Positions 9,038 through 16,510 are shown, counted from the first letter of the stretch. The stretch is DNA of 18,882 nt from an uncultured Chlorobiota bacterium (GCA_947311125.1 CAMZKI010000021.1:1-18882), one strand, 5' to 3'. A program made the numbers and translations. The notes: generated by a model from the letters alone, not told the origin.

Positions 9038-9727
9038 ATGAATAAAGTTGTAAAAAATGCCGAAGAAGCAATTAAAGGAGTAAAAAACGGAATGACTCTG
9101 ATGCTCGGAGGTTTCGGCTTATGCGGAATCCCGGAAAACAGCCTGAAAGCTCTTGCCGCAAGCGGAGTAAAAAATCTGATATGTATTTCGAACAATGCAG
9201 GTGTTGATGATTTCGGGCTTGGCGTTTTGCTTCGCGACAGGCAGATAAAAAAAATGATAGCTTCTTATGTGGGTGAAAATAAGGAATTTGAACGTCAGTT
9301 TTTGAGCGGCGAACTTGAAGTAGAGCTAAATCCTCAAGGAACTTTGGCAGAAAGAATAAGAGCCGGAGGAGCAGGGATTCCGGCATTTTATGTGCCGGCA
9401 GGATACGGTACCGAAGTTGCAGAAGAAAAAGAGGTCAGAGAATTTAACGGTAAAATGCACCTTCTGGAAACAGCACTGACTGCCGACTTTGCATTTGTTA
9501 AAGCTAAATATGGAGATACTGCCGGAAATTTGATTTATAACAATACGGCAAATAATTTCAATAATATGATGGCAACAGCAGGAAAAATAACGGTTGCCGA
9601 AGTTGAAGAGCTTGTTCCCGCAGGAGAATTAGACCCAAATCAAATTCATACACCCGGTATTTTTGTTCAAAGAATATTCCGGGGAGTAAATTATGAAAAA
9701 CGTATTGAATTTGAAACAACACAGTAA
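9038..9727 (+). CDS. scoA: 3-oxoacid CoA-transferase subunit A
   Basis: The alpha subunit of a succinyl-CoA:3-ketoacid (or acetate:acetoacetyl-CoA) CoA-transferase, which moves CoA between succinate or acetate and acetoacetate in the cytosol. The CoA-binding glycine motif GGFGLCGIPENS is at residues 24-35. The block NPQGTLAERIRAGGAGIPAF (98-117) is highly typical of the SCOT/ScoA family. It has the usual length (229 residues) and is paired with scoB 59 bp downstream. The exact acid acceptor cannot be decided from sequence; AtoD is the related alternative. It starts 27 bp after the PBP stop with no promoter motif in the gap, which suggests co-transcription. Confidence 0.92.
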   Translation: MNKVVKNAEEAIKGVKNGMTLMLGGFGLCGIPENSLKALAASGVKNLICISNNAGVDDFGLGVLLRDRQIKKMIASYVGENKEFERQFLSGELEVELNPQGTLAERIRAGGAGIPAFYVPAGYGTEVAEEKEVREFNGKMHLLETALTADFAFVKAKYGDTAGNLIYNNTANNFNNMMATAGKITVAEVEELVPAGELDPNQIHTPGIFVQRIFRGVNYEKRIEFETTQ

Positions 9728-9732
9728 GTTTG
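9725..9732 (+). promoter_or_regulatory. Possible internal -7 element before scoB
   Basis: TAAGTTTG fits TAnnTTTG exactly, but its first three bases are the scoA stop codon and the -33 region has only a TTG 17 bp upstream. It lies 54 bp before the scoB start. It may be chance; if real it would allow scoB to be made separately. Confidence 0.2.
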
Positions 9733-9786
9733 TTCTTTTAAAAATATTTTAAATTCTTAATCTTAATTACATAAACCATCAATGTT

Positions 9787-10443
9787 ATGGCACTGGATAA
9801 AAACGGAATAGCAAAACGAATAGCACAAGAATTAAAAGACGGTTACTACGTAAATCTCGGAATAGGCATACCCACTTTAGTGGCAAACTATATACCCGAA
9901 AATATAGAAGTTATTTTACAATCCGAAAACGGATTACTCGGAATAGGGCCGTTTCCCGAAAAGGAAAAGGTTGATCCCGATTTAATAAATGCAGGAAAAC
10001 AGACCGTTACGGCAGTAAAAGGTGCTTCTTTCTTTGATTCTGCCGTGAGTTTTGCTATGATAAGAGGCGGGCATATTGATTTAACGGTTCTCGGAGCTTT
10101 TGAAGTTTCCGAAACAGGAGACATAGCCAGTTGGAAAATTCCCGGAAAATTGGTTAAAGGAATGGGCGGTGCGATGGATTTGGTAGCATCTGCAAAAAAT
10201 ATTATTGTTGCTACAACTCATACAAACAGAAAAGGCGAATCAAAACTTTTGAAAAAATGCACGCTGCCGCTTACCGGTGTTGCTTGTGTAAAGCGAATAG
10301 TAACAGATTTAGCAGTTCTGGATATTGCCGAAAACGGTTTTAAATTAATTGAAAGAGCTCCCGGTATTTCTGTCGAAGAAATAAAAAGTGCGACAGAAGG
10401 AAATTTAATTATTGACGGTGATATACCCGAAATGAAACTTTAA
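9787..10443 (+). CDS. scoB: 3-oxoacid CoA-transferase subunit B
   Basis: The beta subunit carries the catalytic glutamate that forms the enzyme-CoA thioester. That residue is Glu47 in SENGLLGIGPFP (46-57). NLGIGIPTLVANYIP (23-37) is the usual preceding block. The length (218 residues) matches free-standing ScoB/AtoA proteins. It is in the same direction as scoA, and the pair should form a heteromeric enzyme. The start at MALDKNGIAKRIA agrees with the family. Its stop codon overlaps that of the convergent P-loop gene by 3 bases. Confidence 0.93.
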   Translation: MALDKNGIAKRIAQELKDGYYVNLGIGIPTLVANYIPENIEVILQSENGLLGIGPFPEKEKVDPDLINAGKQTVTAVKGASFFDSAVSFAMIRGGHIDLTVLGAFEVSETGDIASWKIPGKLVKGMGGAMDLVASAKNIIVATTHTNRKGESKLLKKCTLPLTGVACVKRIVTDLAVLDIAENGFKLIERAPGISVEEIKSATEGNLIIDGDIPEMKL

Positions 10444-10991
10444 TCTTTTATACACCAAACGTTGTTTTCAATATATAGAGATTCTATATCAATATCATGC
10501 TTTTTACCGTCGGTAAGGATTATTTTGTCGGCATAACCGATAAGTTTTTCGGCACTCGGCTTCATCTCTTCCGAATTCTCAGGCTTTATAAACAGGTATA
10601 AAGACGGTTTGGTAACTGACCTCAAACTGTTTGATTCACATACAATTAAGCAGTTTTTATCTGTTTTTGCAACAAACTCGTTAAAAGCATCTTTCAGAAA
10701 GTCAGCTTTCGACTTTATCATAAAAGATTTTTCGGCTCCGGCTTTTAACATTCGTTCTGAATCTCCTTCGGAATGTAAAAAAGATTTTTCGGAAATCCTG
10801 TATTTTTCATTTTCACTTAGCGGGTTTCTGTCCTTTCCGTGAAAAAAAACATCATTCGGATAAATTGTTTTAATTTTCAAACTTATAATACAATGCTTTT
10901 TTCCGAATTTTTTTACAATTTTCTCTGCTAATGTTGTTTTTCCTACATTTCTTACAGCGCCGCCTACAATCAGAAGATTTTTCATTAGCAT
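10440..10991 (-). CDS. Small P-loop NTPase, MobB-like
   Basis: A 183-residue protein with a Walker A motif GGAVRNVGKTT at residues 10-20 right after the first beta strand (NLLIVG). This is the arrangement of the MobB/dethiobiotin-synthetase-like branch of P-loop proteins. A segment LIVCESNSLR near residues 114-123 resembles the Walker B/switch strand of that group, and LYLFIKP follows. No molybdenum-cofactor gene is nearby, so a MobB function is only a fold-level guess. A second ATG two codons later (start 10985) gives MKNLLIVGG and is the more likely start. It is the last gene of the rlpA-macrodomain-P-loop set, 7 nt after the macrodomain stop. Confidence 0.6.
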   Translation of the reverse strand: MLMKNLLIVGGAVRNVGKTTLAEKIVKKFGKKHCIISLKIKTIYPNDVFFHGKDRNPLSENEKYRISEKSFLHSEGDSERMLKAGAEKSFMIKSKADFLKDAFNEFVAKTDKNCLIVCESNSLRSVTKPSLYLFIKPENSEEMKPSAEKLIGYADKIILTDGKKHDIDIESLYIENNVWCIKD

Positions 10992-10998
10992 TCTGAAC

Positions 10999-11505
10999 TT
11001 ACGTTTTCAAAAGTTTCTTGTAAATTCTGAAATTCTCGTCATCAAAAACTGCAAAAATTACTTTCTCGGGTAATGAATTTATTTCTAAGAAAGCATTTAC
11101 GGTGTTAACGGCAATTTTTCCGGCTTCTTCTTTCGGGTAACCGTAGGCTCCGGTACTGATATTAGGAAAAGCAATCGTTTTAATATGATTTTCTTTTGCT
11201 GTCCGCAAACTCTGCAGGTAGCAACTTTCCAGCAAACGTGCATCATCTTTTTTGCCCGACCAAACAGGACCTACTGTGTGTATGATATATTTTGCCGGTA
11301 AATTATATCCTTTTGTAATTTTTGCACCTCCGGTAACACAACCGTTAAGCAACCTGCACTCTTCAAGCAATTCTTTACCTGCAGCTCTGTGAATTGCTCC
11401 GTCAACTCCGCCGCCGCCGAGCAGGCTGTTATTTGCAGCATTTACGATTGCGTCAGCATTAAGTTTTGTTATATCTCCTTTATAAAGTTCAATTCTTTTT
11501 TTCAT
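10999..11505 (-). CDS. Macrodomain protein, probable O-acetyl-ADP-ribose / ADP-ribosyl hydrolase
   Basis: A single macrodomain of 168 residues, the size of YmdB/MacroD-type hydrolases that remove acetyl-ADP-ribose or mono-ADP-ribose. Visible motifs are GDITKLNADAIVNAANN (10-26), the glycine loop GGGGVDGAIHRAAG (30-43) with the Asn and Asp used in catalysis by MacroD proteins, and the second phosphate loop PNISTGAYGYP (114-124). I place the start at 11505 (MKKRIELYKGD). The same frame extends to an upstream ATG at 11598, but those 31 extra residues are not macrodomain-like and overlap the end of rlpA. The 52-nt gap to rlpA and 7-nt gap to the P-loop gene suggest an operon. Confidence 0.88.
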   Translation of the reverse strand: MKKRIELYKGDITKLNADAIVNAANNSLLGGGGVDGAIHRAAGKELLEECRLLNGCVTGGAKITKGYNLPAKYIIHTVGPVWSGKKDDARLLESCYLQSLRTAKENHIKTIAFPNISTGAYGYPKEEAGKIAVNTVNAFLEINSLPEKVIFAVFDDENFRIYKKLLKT

Positions 11506-11557
11506 CAGATAATAATTTGCCGAACTGCTTACTTCGTAACCGGCACATAAAAACACT

Positions 11558-11950
11558 TCATCTCTTAACTGCAAGCTCAATTTTGACCGGAGCAACACCC
11601 GATTTTATTAAGCCTATTTGTTCTGCCGCTTTTTTTGACAAATCAATAACTCTGCCTTTTTTAAACGGACCTCTGTCATTAATTCTCACTATTACGCTTT
11701 TACCGTTATTCAAATTTGTAACTCTCACTTTTGTTCCGAAAGGAAGTTTTCGGTGAGCTGCCGAAAATTTATTCATATCAAACTTTTCGCCGCTTGCGGT
11801 TTTTTTACCGTTAAATCCGGGACCGTACCAACTTGCCGTTCCTTTTTGATAAAATTTATAAGAGTAGGAATTTTTATTATTTTTTGTAACAGAACAAGTG
11901 CTGTTTGATAAAATAATAAGTGACAATATTAAAAATATACTGTTTTTCAT
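11558..11950 (-). CDS. rlpA: RlpA-like septal lytic transglycosylase (double-psi beta-barrel)
   Basis: RlpA proteins are exported enzymes that cleave peptidoglycan glycan strands lacking stem peptides, often at the septum. The 130-residue protein has a hydrophobic signal peptide with a cysteine at residue 19; the sequence before it (SNST) is a poor lipobox, so lipidation is uncertain. The double-psi beta-barrel fills the remainder, with GTASWYG (37-43), AAHRKLPFGT (64-73), NDRGPF (91-96) and RVIDLS (100-105). The C-terminal SPOR domain of the E. coli protein is absent. It is the first gene of a minus-strand set with the macrodomain and P-loop genes and is divergent from the DAHP synthase gene. 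Confidence 0.88.
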   Translation of the reverse strand: MKNSIFLILSLIILSNSTCSVTKNNKNSYSYKFYQKGTASWYGPGFNGKKTASGEKFDMNKFSAAHRKLPFGTKVRVTNLNNGKSVIVRINDRGPFKKGRVIDLSKKAAEQIGLIKSGVAPVKIELAVKR

Positions 11951-11968
11951 TCAAAAAAATATAAAATA

Positions 11969-11976
11969 CAAATTTA
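11969..11976 (-). promoter_or_regulatory. -7 promoter element for rlpA
   Basis: On the minus strand TAAATTTG matches TAnnTTTG exactly and ends 18 bp before the rlpA start codon. No clear TTG is seen at the -33 distance. It shares the 81-bp divergent gap with the DAHP synthase promoter. Confidence 0.45.
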
Positions 11977-12010
11977 CAAAAAAAAATACTTTTCGCTTGA
12001 ATAGTTTGCT

Positions 12011-12018
12011 TATTTTTG
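12011..12018 (+). promoter_or_regulatory. -7 promoter element for the DAHP synthase/chorismate mutase gene
   Basis: TATTTTTG matches TAnnTTTG exactly and lies 13 bp before the ATG at 12032. With the usual distance from this element to the first transcribed base, the 5' leader would be only a few bases, so the mRNA may be nearly leaderless. The -33 region has no strong TTG at the right distance. Confidence 0.5.
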
Positions 12019-12031
12019 CGAAAAATTATTT

Positions 12032-13134
12032 ATGTCGGAACTGTCCCTAAAAGAAAAATTATTTTTACCGAAAAAAAACGGGTTATCATTTATTATTGCC
12101 GGACCCTGCAGTGCCGAAACAGAAAATCAGGTTATAGAAACAGCAAAGCAGATATCTGCTTGCGAAAAAGTAAAAGTTTTCAGAGTTGGTATCTGGAAAC
12201 CCAGAACAACACCCGGTAATTTTGAAGGTATAGGAGAGCCCGCTTTTGACTGGCTTAGAAAAGTAAAAAAGAAACAAATCTGTTGACAATAACCGAAGCC
12301 GCAACCCCCGAACACATTGAAATATGCCTAAAAAACAGTGATGCTTTAGATATGATATGGATAGGAGCCAGGACAACGGCAAATCCTTTTTCTGTTCAAG
12401 CTGTTGCTGATGCTCTCAAGGGAAGCAATATTCCGGTTTTGATTAAAAATCCTCTAAACCCTGACATAAAATTATGGGCGGGAGCAATAGAACGATTTCA
12501 AAAAGCCGGAATTGAAAAAATCGGAGCAATACACAGAGGTTTTTCTCCGTTTGAAAATATATATTTGCGTAACCTTCCGAAATGGGAGTTAGCTGTTGAG
12601 ATAAAAAGTTTGTTTCCGGACATACCGCTTATAAATGACCCCAGCCACATATCAGGTAAACGAGAATATATTGAAGATATAGCACAAAAAGCTCTTAATC
12701 TTAATTTTGACGGCTTAATGATAGAAACTCACATAAGCCCTGAAACTGCATTAAGTGATGCAGAACAACAATTAACTCCGAAAGATTTAACAGAACTTCT
12801 GAAAAAATTAAAATTTCGGAAAAGTACTTCGGATAATTCTGAGTTTCTGAGCCTTTTGGAACGTTACAGAGATCAGATAGATTCTATTGATTATCAGCTT
12901 ATTGAGCTATTGTCAAAACGAATGCAGATTACCGAAAAAATAGGTAAGTACAAACTTAAAAACAATGTAAGTATATTTCAACTTAAAAGATGGCTTGATA
13001 TTACAGAAACAAGAAGAGAGTTCGGAAAATCTTCCGGACTTGACGAAAACTTCATAAAGCGTATATTACAACTTGTTCACAGAGAGTCCATAAGATTACA
13101 GTCTAAAATTATGAATTCAAATAAAACGAATTGA
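12032..13134 (+). CDS. Bifunctional DAHP synthase / chorismate mutase, frame broken by -1 shift at 12265-12271
   Basis: DAHP synthase makes the first intermediate of the shikimate pathway from phosphoenolpyruvate and erythrose 4-phosphate; the fused chorismate mutase makes prephenate. The first frame (12032-12286) encodes 84 residues with AGPCSAE (23-29) and KPRT (56-59), then drifts to KKQIC and stops. The family sequence resumes in the -1 frame at 12271 as ETNLLTITEAATPEH. Joined, the protein has 367 residues, normal for the Bacteroidota fusion: GART (112-115), KNP (139-141), IHRGF (167-171), NDPSH (202-206) and IETH (231-234), then an all-helical type II chorismate mutase (about 272-362, RYRDQIDSIDYQLIELLSKR). 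Neither piece alone could be a working synthase. The switch lies at an in-frame A AAA AAG. The start 13 bp after the -7 box is well placed. A TTG at 12283 is the first possible start in the second frame but would omit the substrate-binding segments. Confidence 0.85.
12265..12271 (+). other. A AAA AAG heptamer at the frame junction (possible -1 slippery site)
   Basis: The bases read in frame as gtA AAA AAG, the X XXY YYZ arrangement known from E. coli dnaX. A -1 slip here makes the next codon GAA at 12271, which continues exactly into conserved DAHP synthase sequence. The unshifted frame stops at 12284-12286, 13 nt after the heptamer. I see no strong stem-loop in the usual place downstream (only a 4-bp GTTG/CAAC pairing) and no clear Shine-Dalgarno-like stimulator upstream. 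A run of 7 rather than 6 adenines would also repair the frame. Confidence 0.5.
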
Positions 13135-13157
13135 TTTTTCGATTAACTTTTTAAAAC

Positions 13158-13165
13158 TATATTTG
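13158..13165 (+). promoter_or_regulatory. -7 promoter element for the nusB-yajC cluster
   Basis: TATATTTG matches TAnnTTTG exactly, ends 24 bp before the nusB ATG and lies just after the chorismate mutase stop codon. A TTG at 13131-13133 is 24 bp upstream, a little far for a -33 element. It probably starts transcription of nusB and the genes after it. Confidence 0.45.
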
Positions 13166-13189
13166 CACAAAATTTCATTAAAATAAAGA

Positions 13190-14131
13190 ATGATAAACAG
13201 AAGAGTCCTGAGAATAAAAGTTCTTCAAGTTATTTACGCATCCCTGAAAAAAGAAACAAACTCTTTGCAACAAGCAGAAAACGAACTTCTTTTCAGCATA
13301 CAAAAAACATACGATTTATATTGGTACTTGTTGCTTTTGCTTGACAGGGTAACAAGTTATGCCGCAAAAATTGCAGATATAAGAAAAAATAAAAAATTTG
13401 CAACCGAAGAGGAAAAAAATCCCAACCTCAAATTCGTAAACAACAGAATAACCGAGCTTATCACATTTCACGAAACATATATAAACAAAATAACCGAAAA
13501 AAAATTAAGTTGGGACAATCATCCCGAATTGATAAAAAAAGTGTATCAACTTTTAACAAATTCCGAAGTTTATAAAAAATACCTGTACGAAAAAGAAGAT
13601 AATTTCAGAAATGATAAAAGAATATTAAAGTTCTTTTTTTCAGAGTTGCTTTTCAATTGTGAAGAGTTATACTCAGCACTTGAAGAAGACAGCATATTTT
13701 GGACTAATGATATAGATTTTATTTTACTGAAAATAACACATACTGTTGATAACATAAAAAAACACAAACCGGAAACACTTGAATTTCCCGAACAGTTTAA
13801 GCAGCCCGAAGATAAAGACTTTGCTGTTAATTTATTGCGTAATGCATTAATAAATAAAAACAACTACATTAAAATAATTGAGAAAAATATCGTAAATTGG
13901 GACATTGACAGAATTGCAGATTTTGATAAAGTAGTTTTGATAACGGCAATATCAGAAATTATAAAATTTCCGTCAATTCCCGTTAAAGTTACTTTTAACG
14001 AATATATAGAACTTGCCAAAATGTTCGGAAGCAAAAAAAGCGGTAGTTTTATAAACGGAATCCTTGATAAAACAATAAAATATCTCAGCGAAGAAGAACT
14101 TTTCATAAAAACGGGAAGAGGTTTAGCCTGA
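13190..14131 (+). CDS. nusB: Transcription antitermination factor NusB (long form)
   Basis: NusB with NusE binds boxA in rRNA leader transcripts and aids antitermination. The N-terminus INRRVLRIKVLQVIYA (2-17) is the NusB RNA-binding start, and the C-terminal part (about 210-305) has the hallmark helices, including DFDKVVLITAISEIIKFPSIPVKVTFNEYIE-like sequence and FINGILDK. E. coli NusB is near 140 residues; this protein has 313, because about 150 lysine- and glutamate-rich residues separate the first helix from the rest. Long NusB proteins of this plan are typical of Bacteroidota. It is the first gene of a plus-strand cluster; the DUF1573 gene begins 5 bp after its stop. Confidence 0.88.
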   Translation: MINRRVLRIKVLQVIYASLKKETNSLQQAENELLFSIQKTYDLYWYLLLLLDRVTSYAAKIADIRKNKKFATEEEKNPNLKFVNNRITELITFHETYINKITEKKLSWDNHPELIKKVYQLLTNSEVYKKYLYEKEDNFRNDKRILKFFFSELLFNCEELYSALEEDSIFWTNDIDFILLKITHTVDNIKKHKPETLEFPEQFKQPEDKDFAVNLLRNALINKNNYIKIIEKNIVNWDIDRIADFDKVVLITAISEIIKFPSIPVKVTFNEYIELAKMFGSKKSGSFINGILDKTIKYLSEEELFIKTGRGLA

Positions 14132-14136
14132 ATAAA

Positions 14137-14571
14137 ATGACCGTAATAGACAAAATATTAAGAATTATAATTATTTTTGCGTTTTCGGCAAATTTGGTTT
14201 CCTGTAAAAATGAAAAAGAACAAGAGATTAGATACACGGGAAAACCGAAAATACAATTTTTTAATTCCGTTTATGATTTCGGAACACTTGCAGAAGGTGA
14301 AACAGTTGAATATGCATTTAAATATAAAAATACGGGAACGGCACCGCTGAAAATAAAAAATATTATTACCGATTGCGGATGTACAGTTCCTGAATATGAT
14401 AAAAATACTATTTTACCGGGTAAAGAATCAAAAATAAAAGTTACGTTTAATACAAGCGGGTTCAGAAATAATATATACAAAACAATAACCGTTGAGACAA
14501 ATGCTGACACAAGCAGAATAAAACTGGTTCTAACGGCATTTATTAAAAATAATAACAATTTAAATTATTAA
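14137..14571 (+). CDS. DUF1573 lipoprotein
   Basis: A 144-residue lipoprotein with signal peptide ending in ANLVSC (lipidated Cys23). The mature part is one DUF1573 domain, an immunoglobulin-like (ASH/MSP-type) beta sandwich: FFNSVYDFGTLAEGETVEY near 41-59, KYKNTGTAPLKI (62-73), and the conserved CGC (Cys80, Cys82) in DCGCTVPEYD. Such proteins are abundant in Bacteroidota envelopes and their role is not established. It is tightly placed between nusB (5 bp) and yajC (3 bp), so it is certainly in the same transcript, next to the Sec accessory gene. Confidence 0.88.
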   Translation: MTVIDKILRIIIIFAFSANLVSCKNEKEQEIRYTGKPKIQFFNSVYDFGTLAEGETVEYAFKYKNTGTAPLKIKNIITDCGCTVPEYDKNTILPGKESKIKVTFNTSGFRNNIYKTITVETNADTSRIKLVLTAFIKNNNNLNY

Positions 14572-14574
14572 AAA

Positions 14575-14895
14575 ATGACACAATTAAATTTAGTATTACT
14601 GGCTGCAGGAAACGGAGAACAAGGCGATCCTATGCAAATGTTAATTTTTATGGGAATTATAGTAGTAGTTTTCTACTTCTTTATGATTCGACCTCAAATG
14701 AAAAGAAGAAAAGAACTTGCAAAATTCAGAAATGAAATGAAGCAAGGCGATAAAATTATGACAATAGGCGGGATACAGGGAAAAGTTAATGCCATTAAAG
14801 AAGATTCAGTAATCATAGAATCGGAAGGAACGCTTTTAAAAGTTGATAAAAACGCAATAATCAAAGATGCAACAGGCCTAATGATGCAGAGATAA
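14575..14895 (+). CDS. yajC: Preprotein translocase accessory subunit YajC
   Basis: YajC is a single-span inner-membrane protein that associates with SecDF and the SecYEG channel. The 106-residue protein has a short N-terminal periplasmic segment, one membrane helix at about 21-38 (MLIFMGIIVVVFYFFM), the signature MIRPQMKRRKE (37-47) and a small cytoplasmic beta domain with GDKIMTIGGIQGKV. The length is typical. It starts 3 bp after the DUF1573 stop; secDF is not nearby, unlike in Proteobacteria. Confidence 0.95.
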   Translation: MTQLNLVLLAAGNGEQGDPMQMLIFMGIIVVVFYFFMIRPQMKRRKELAKFRNEMKQGDKIMTIGGIQGKVNAIKEDSVIIESEGTLLKVDKNAIIKDATGLMMQR

Positions 14896-14924
14896 CACAA
14901 GTGTAAAATTCAATAAATAAAAAT

Positions 14925-15476
14925 ATGAAAGCTAAAATATTATTTTTATTATCTGCTGCTATGCTTGTTTTTTCCGTAAGTTCCTGCAAAAAAGGAGCAA
15001 ACGACCCGGCATTTCCCTTCTCATCAAGAGATGCCAGGATAACGGCAGACTGGGTTTTAAATTCTCTAAACCAAACAACTGTTCACACTGAAACAGTAGG
15101 TGATAACACTTATACCTCAACAACAACTTATGTTTTTGACGGGACAACAATGAAAAAATCATCTGAAAACGGTTTCGGGACACAAGAGGAGTCATACCCT
15201 TATTCTTACGAAATTATAATAAACGAAGACGGGACTTATAACGAAACCGTAAATGAAGACGGTGAAAAAACAGAAAAGACAGATTACTGGTTTTGGGCAA
15301 ACTCCGATAAATCAAAAATTGCGATAACTTTTGACGGAATCGGGACATTTATGATAGACCGGCTTGCTAAAGACGAATTAGTATTATTTCGTTCAATCGT
15401 AAGCTCAAATACCGACACAGACGGTAATACCACTGTTGATAAAACTGATATTACAATGATATTCAGTAAAAAATAA
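14925..15476 (+). CDS. Lipocalin-like lipoprotein
   Basis: A 183-residue exported protein with a lipoprotein signal ending in SVSSC (Cys21), followed by KKGANDPAFPFSSRDARITADWVLNS-type sequence, a start common to Bacteroidota proteins annotated as lipocalin family. The rest is predicted beta strands with many Thr/Asn/Asp turns (YTSTTTYVFDG, YSYEIIINEDGTYNETV, SKIAITFDG, ITMIFSKK), consistent with a small barrel that reads out as repeated strand-turn units. The binding partner is unknown. It lies 29 bp after yajC and 22 bp before the YbbR gene, inside the cluster. Confidence 0.7.
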   Translation: MKAKILFLLSAAMLVFSVSSCKKGANDPAFPFSSRDARITADWVLNSLNQTTVHTETVGDNTYTSTTTYVFDGTTMKKSSENGFGTQEESYPYSYEIIINEDGTYNETVNEDGEKTEKTDYWFWANSDKSKIAITFDGIGTFMIDRLAKDELVLFRSIVSSNTDTDGNTTVDKTDITMIFSKK

Positions 15477-15498
15477 ATATTTTTCTGTCTCTTTTAAG

Positions 15499-16455
15499 AT
15501 GAATGCAAAAAAACCGAAAATATCAAAAAAACGTTTAGCGATATTTTCGGTTTTTGTTTTAATATCGGCGGTTTTTTGGTTTTTAAGTGCAATGAATCGC
15601 GAATATACGACAAAACTTGATTATAAAATTGAATTTATCGATTTTCCTGATGACGTAAGACCTGCATCTGCCGTTCCGGAAAAACTGCTGCTGACCGTTA
15701 AAGGGTTCGGTTACGACCTGATAGGACTCTCAAATAATACTAACCCTTTAAAAATAAGCATAAAAGAATATGCAATAAAAGACAAGAATGACAAATCAAA
15801 ATTAATTATTTACACACACCTGCTTTCAGACAAATTTTTTCCTGAAGCTTCGGGTATTGAAATACTGTCAGTTGATCCAGAAACCGTTGTTTTTAAAGTA
15901 GAAAAACTTGCCGCAAAAAAAGTCCCGGTAAAAGCTGATATAGACTTTTCCTTTCAGCCTCTTTATATGCAATCCGATAAGTTGGTATTGACACCGGACA
16001 GTGTTGTTATCTCCGGCACCGAAAAGAAAATAAAAAATATAAAATATGCCGAAACAGACAAATTAAAATTTTCGGACTTAAAAGACTCTTTAAAAAAATC
16101 TGTCAGCCTGAAAAAAATAAACGATGTCAGGTTTTCTGAAAATACGGTAAAATTACTTCTTCCCGTCGAAAAATACACCGAAAATACTACCGAGGTAAAT
16201 TTACAGGTTAAAAATTGTCCTGATACTTTACAACTTATTACTTTTCCCGATAAAATTCGAATAACGTATAAAGTCGTATTAAGCCGTTTCAGCTCCGTAA
16301 AAGAAGAAGATTTCGAACCTTATGTTGATTATAAGGATATTTCTGAAAACAAAACCGAAAAACTTAAAGTCTATATAAGTAAATATCCCGAGTTCTTAAA
16401 CTCATTACAGATTTCACCCGAATTTGTCGAATATATTATTGAAAAAAAGAACTAA
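15499..16455 (+). CDS. YbbR-like domain protein
   Basis: A 318-residue protein with a positively charged cytoplasmic N-terminus (KKPKISKKR), one membrane anchor (about 12-31) and a large extracytoplasmic region of YbbR-like beta modules: LDYKIEFIDFPDDV (about 40-53), the VPEKLLLTVKGFG strand pair (59-71), and a later PVKADIDFSF/VVISGT unit. The Firmicutes homologue CdaR regulates a diadenylate cyclase, but no cyclase gene is adjacent here. In many Bacteroidota this gene follows yajC and precedes coaE. Here coaE is absent and a tRNA gene follows after about 96 bp. No terminator is visible between them. Confidence 0.8.
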   Translation: MNAKKPKISKKRLAIFSVFVLISAVFWFLSAMNREYTTKLDYKIEFIDFPDDVRPASAVPEKLLLTVKGFGYDLIGLSNNTNPLKISIKEYAIKDKNDKSKLIIYTHLLSDKFFPEASGIEILSVDPETVVFKVEKLAAKKVPVKADIDFSFQPLYMQSDKLVLTPDSVVISGTEKKIKNIKYAETDKLKFSDLKDSLKKSVSLKKINDVRFSENTVKLLLPVEKYTENTTEVNLQVKNCPDTLQLITFPDKIRITYKVVLSRFSSVKEEDFEPYVDYKDISENKTEKLKVYISKYPEFLNSLQISPEFVEYIIEKKN

Positions 16456-16510
16456 CTGAAGATATCCGATATAAAATTACCGGCTTACAGAAAATATTTT
16501 ACCGAAAAAC

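Noticed and set aside
11506..11598. N-terminal extension of the macrodomain protein
   Set aside because: The extra 31 residues overlap rlpA, lack macrodomain features, and the fold begins naturally at MKKRIELYKGD.
12283..13134. The second DAHP synthase frame as an independent gene starting at TTG 12283
   Set aside because: It would lack AGPCSAE and KPRT, needed for catalysis, and joining the frames restores an unbroken family sequence, so I treat both as one gene.
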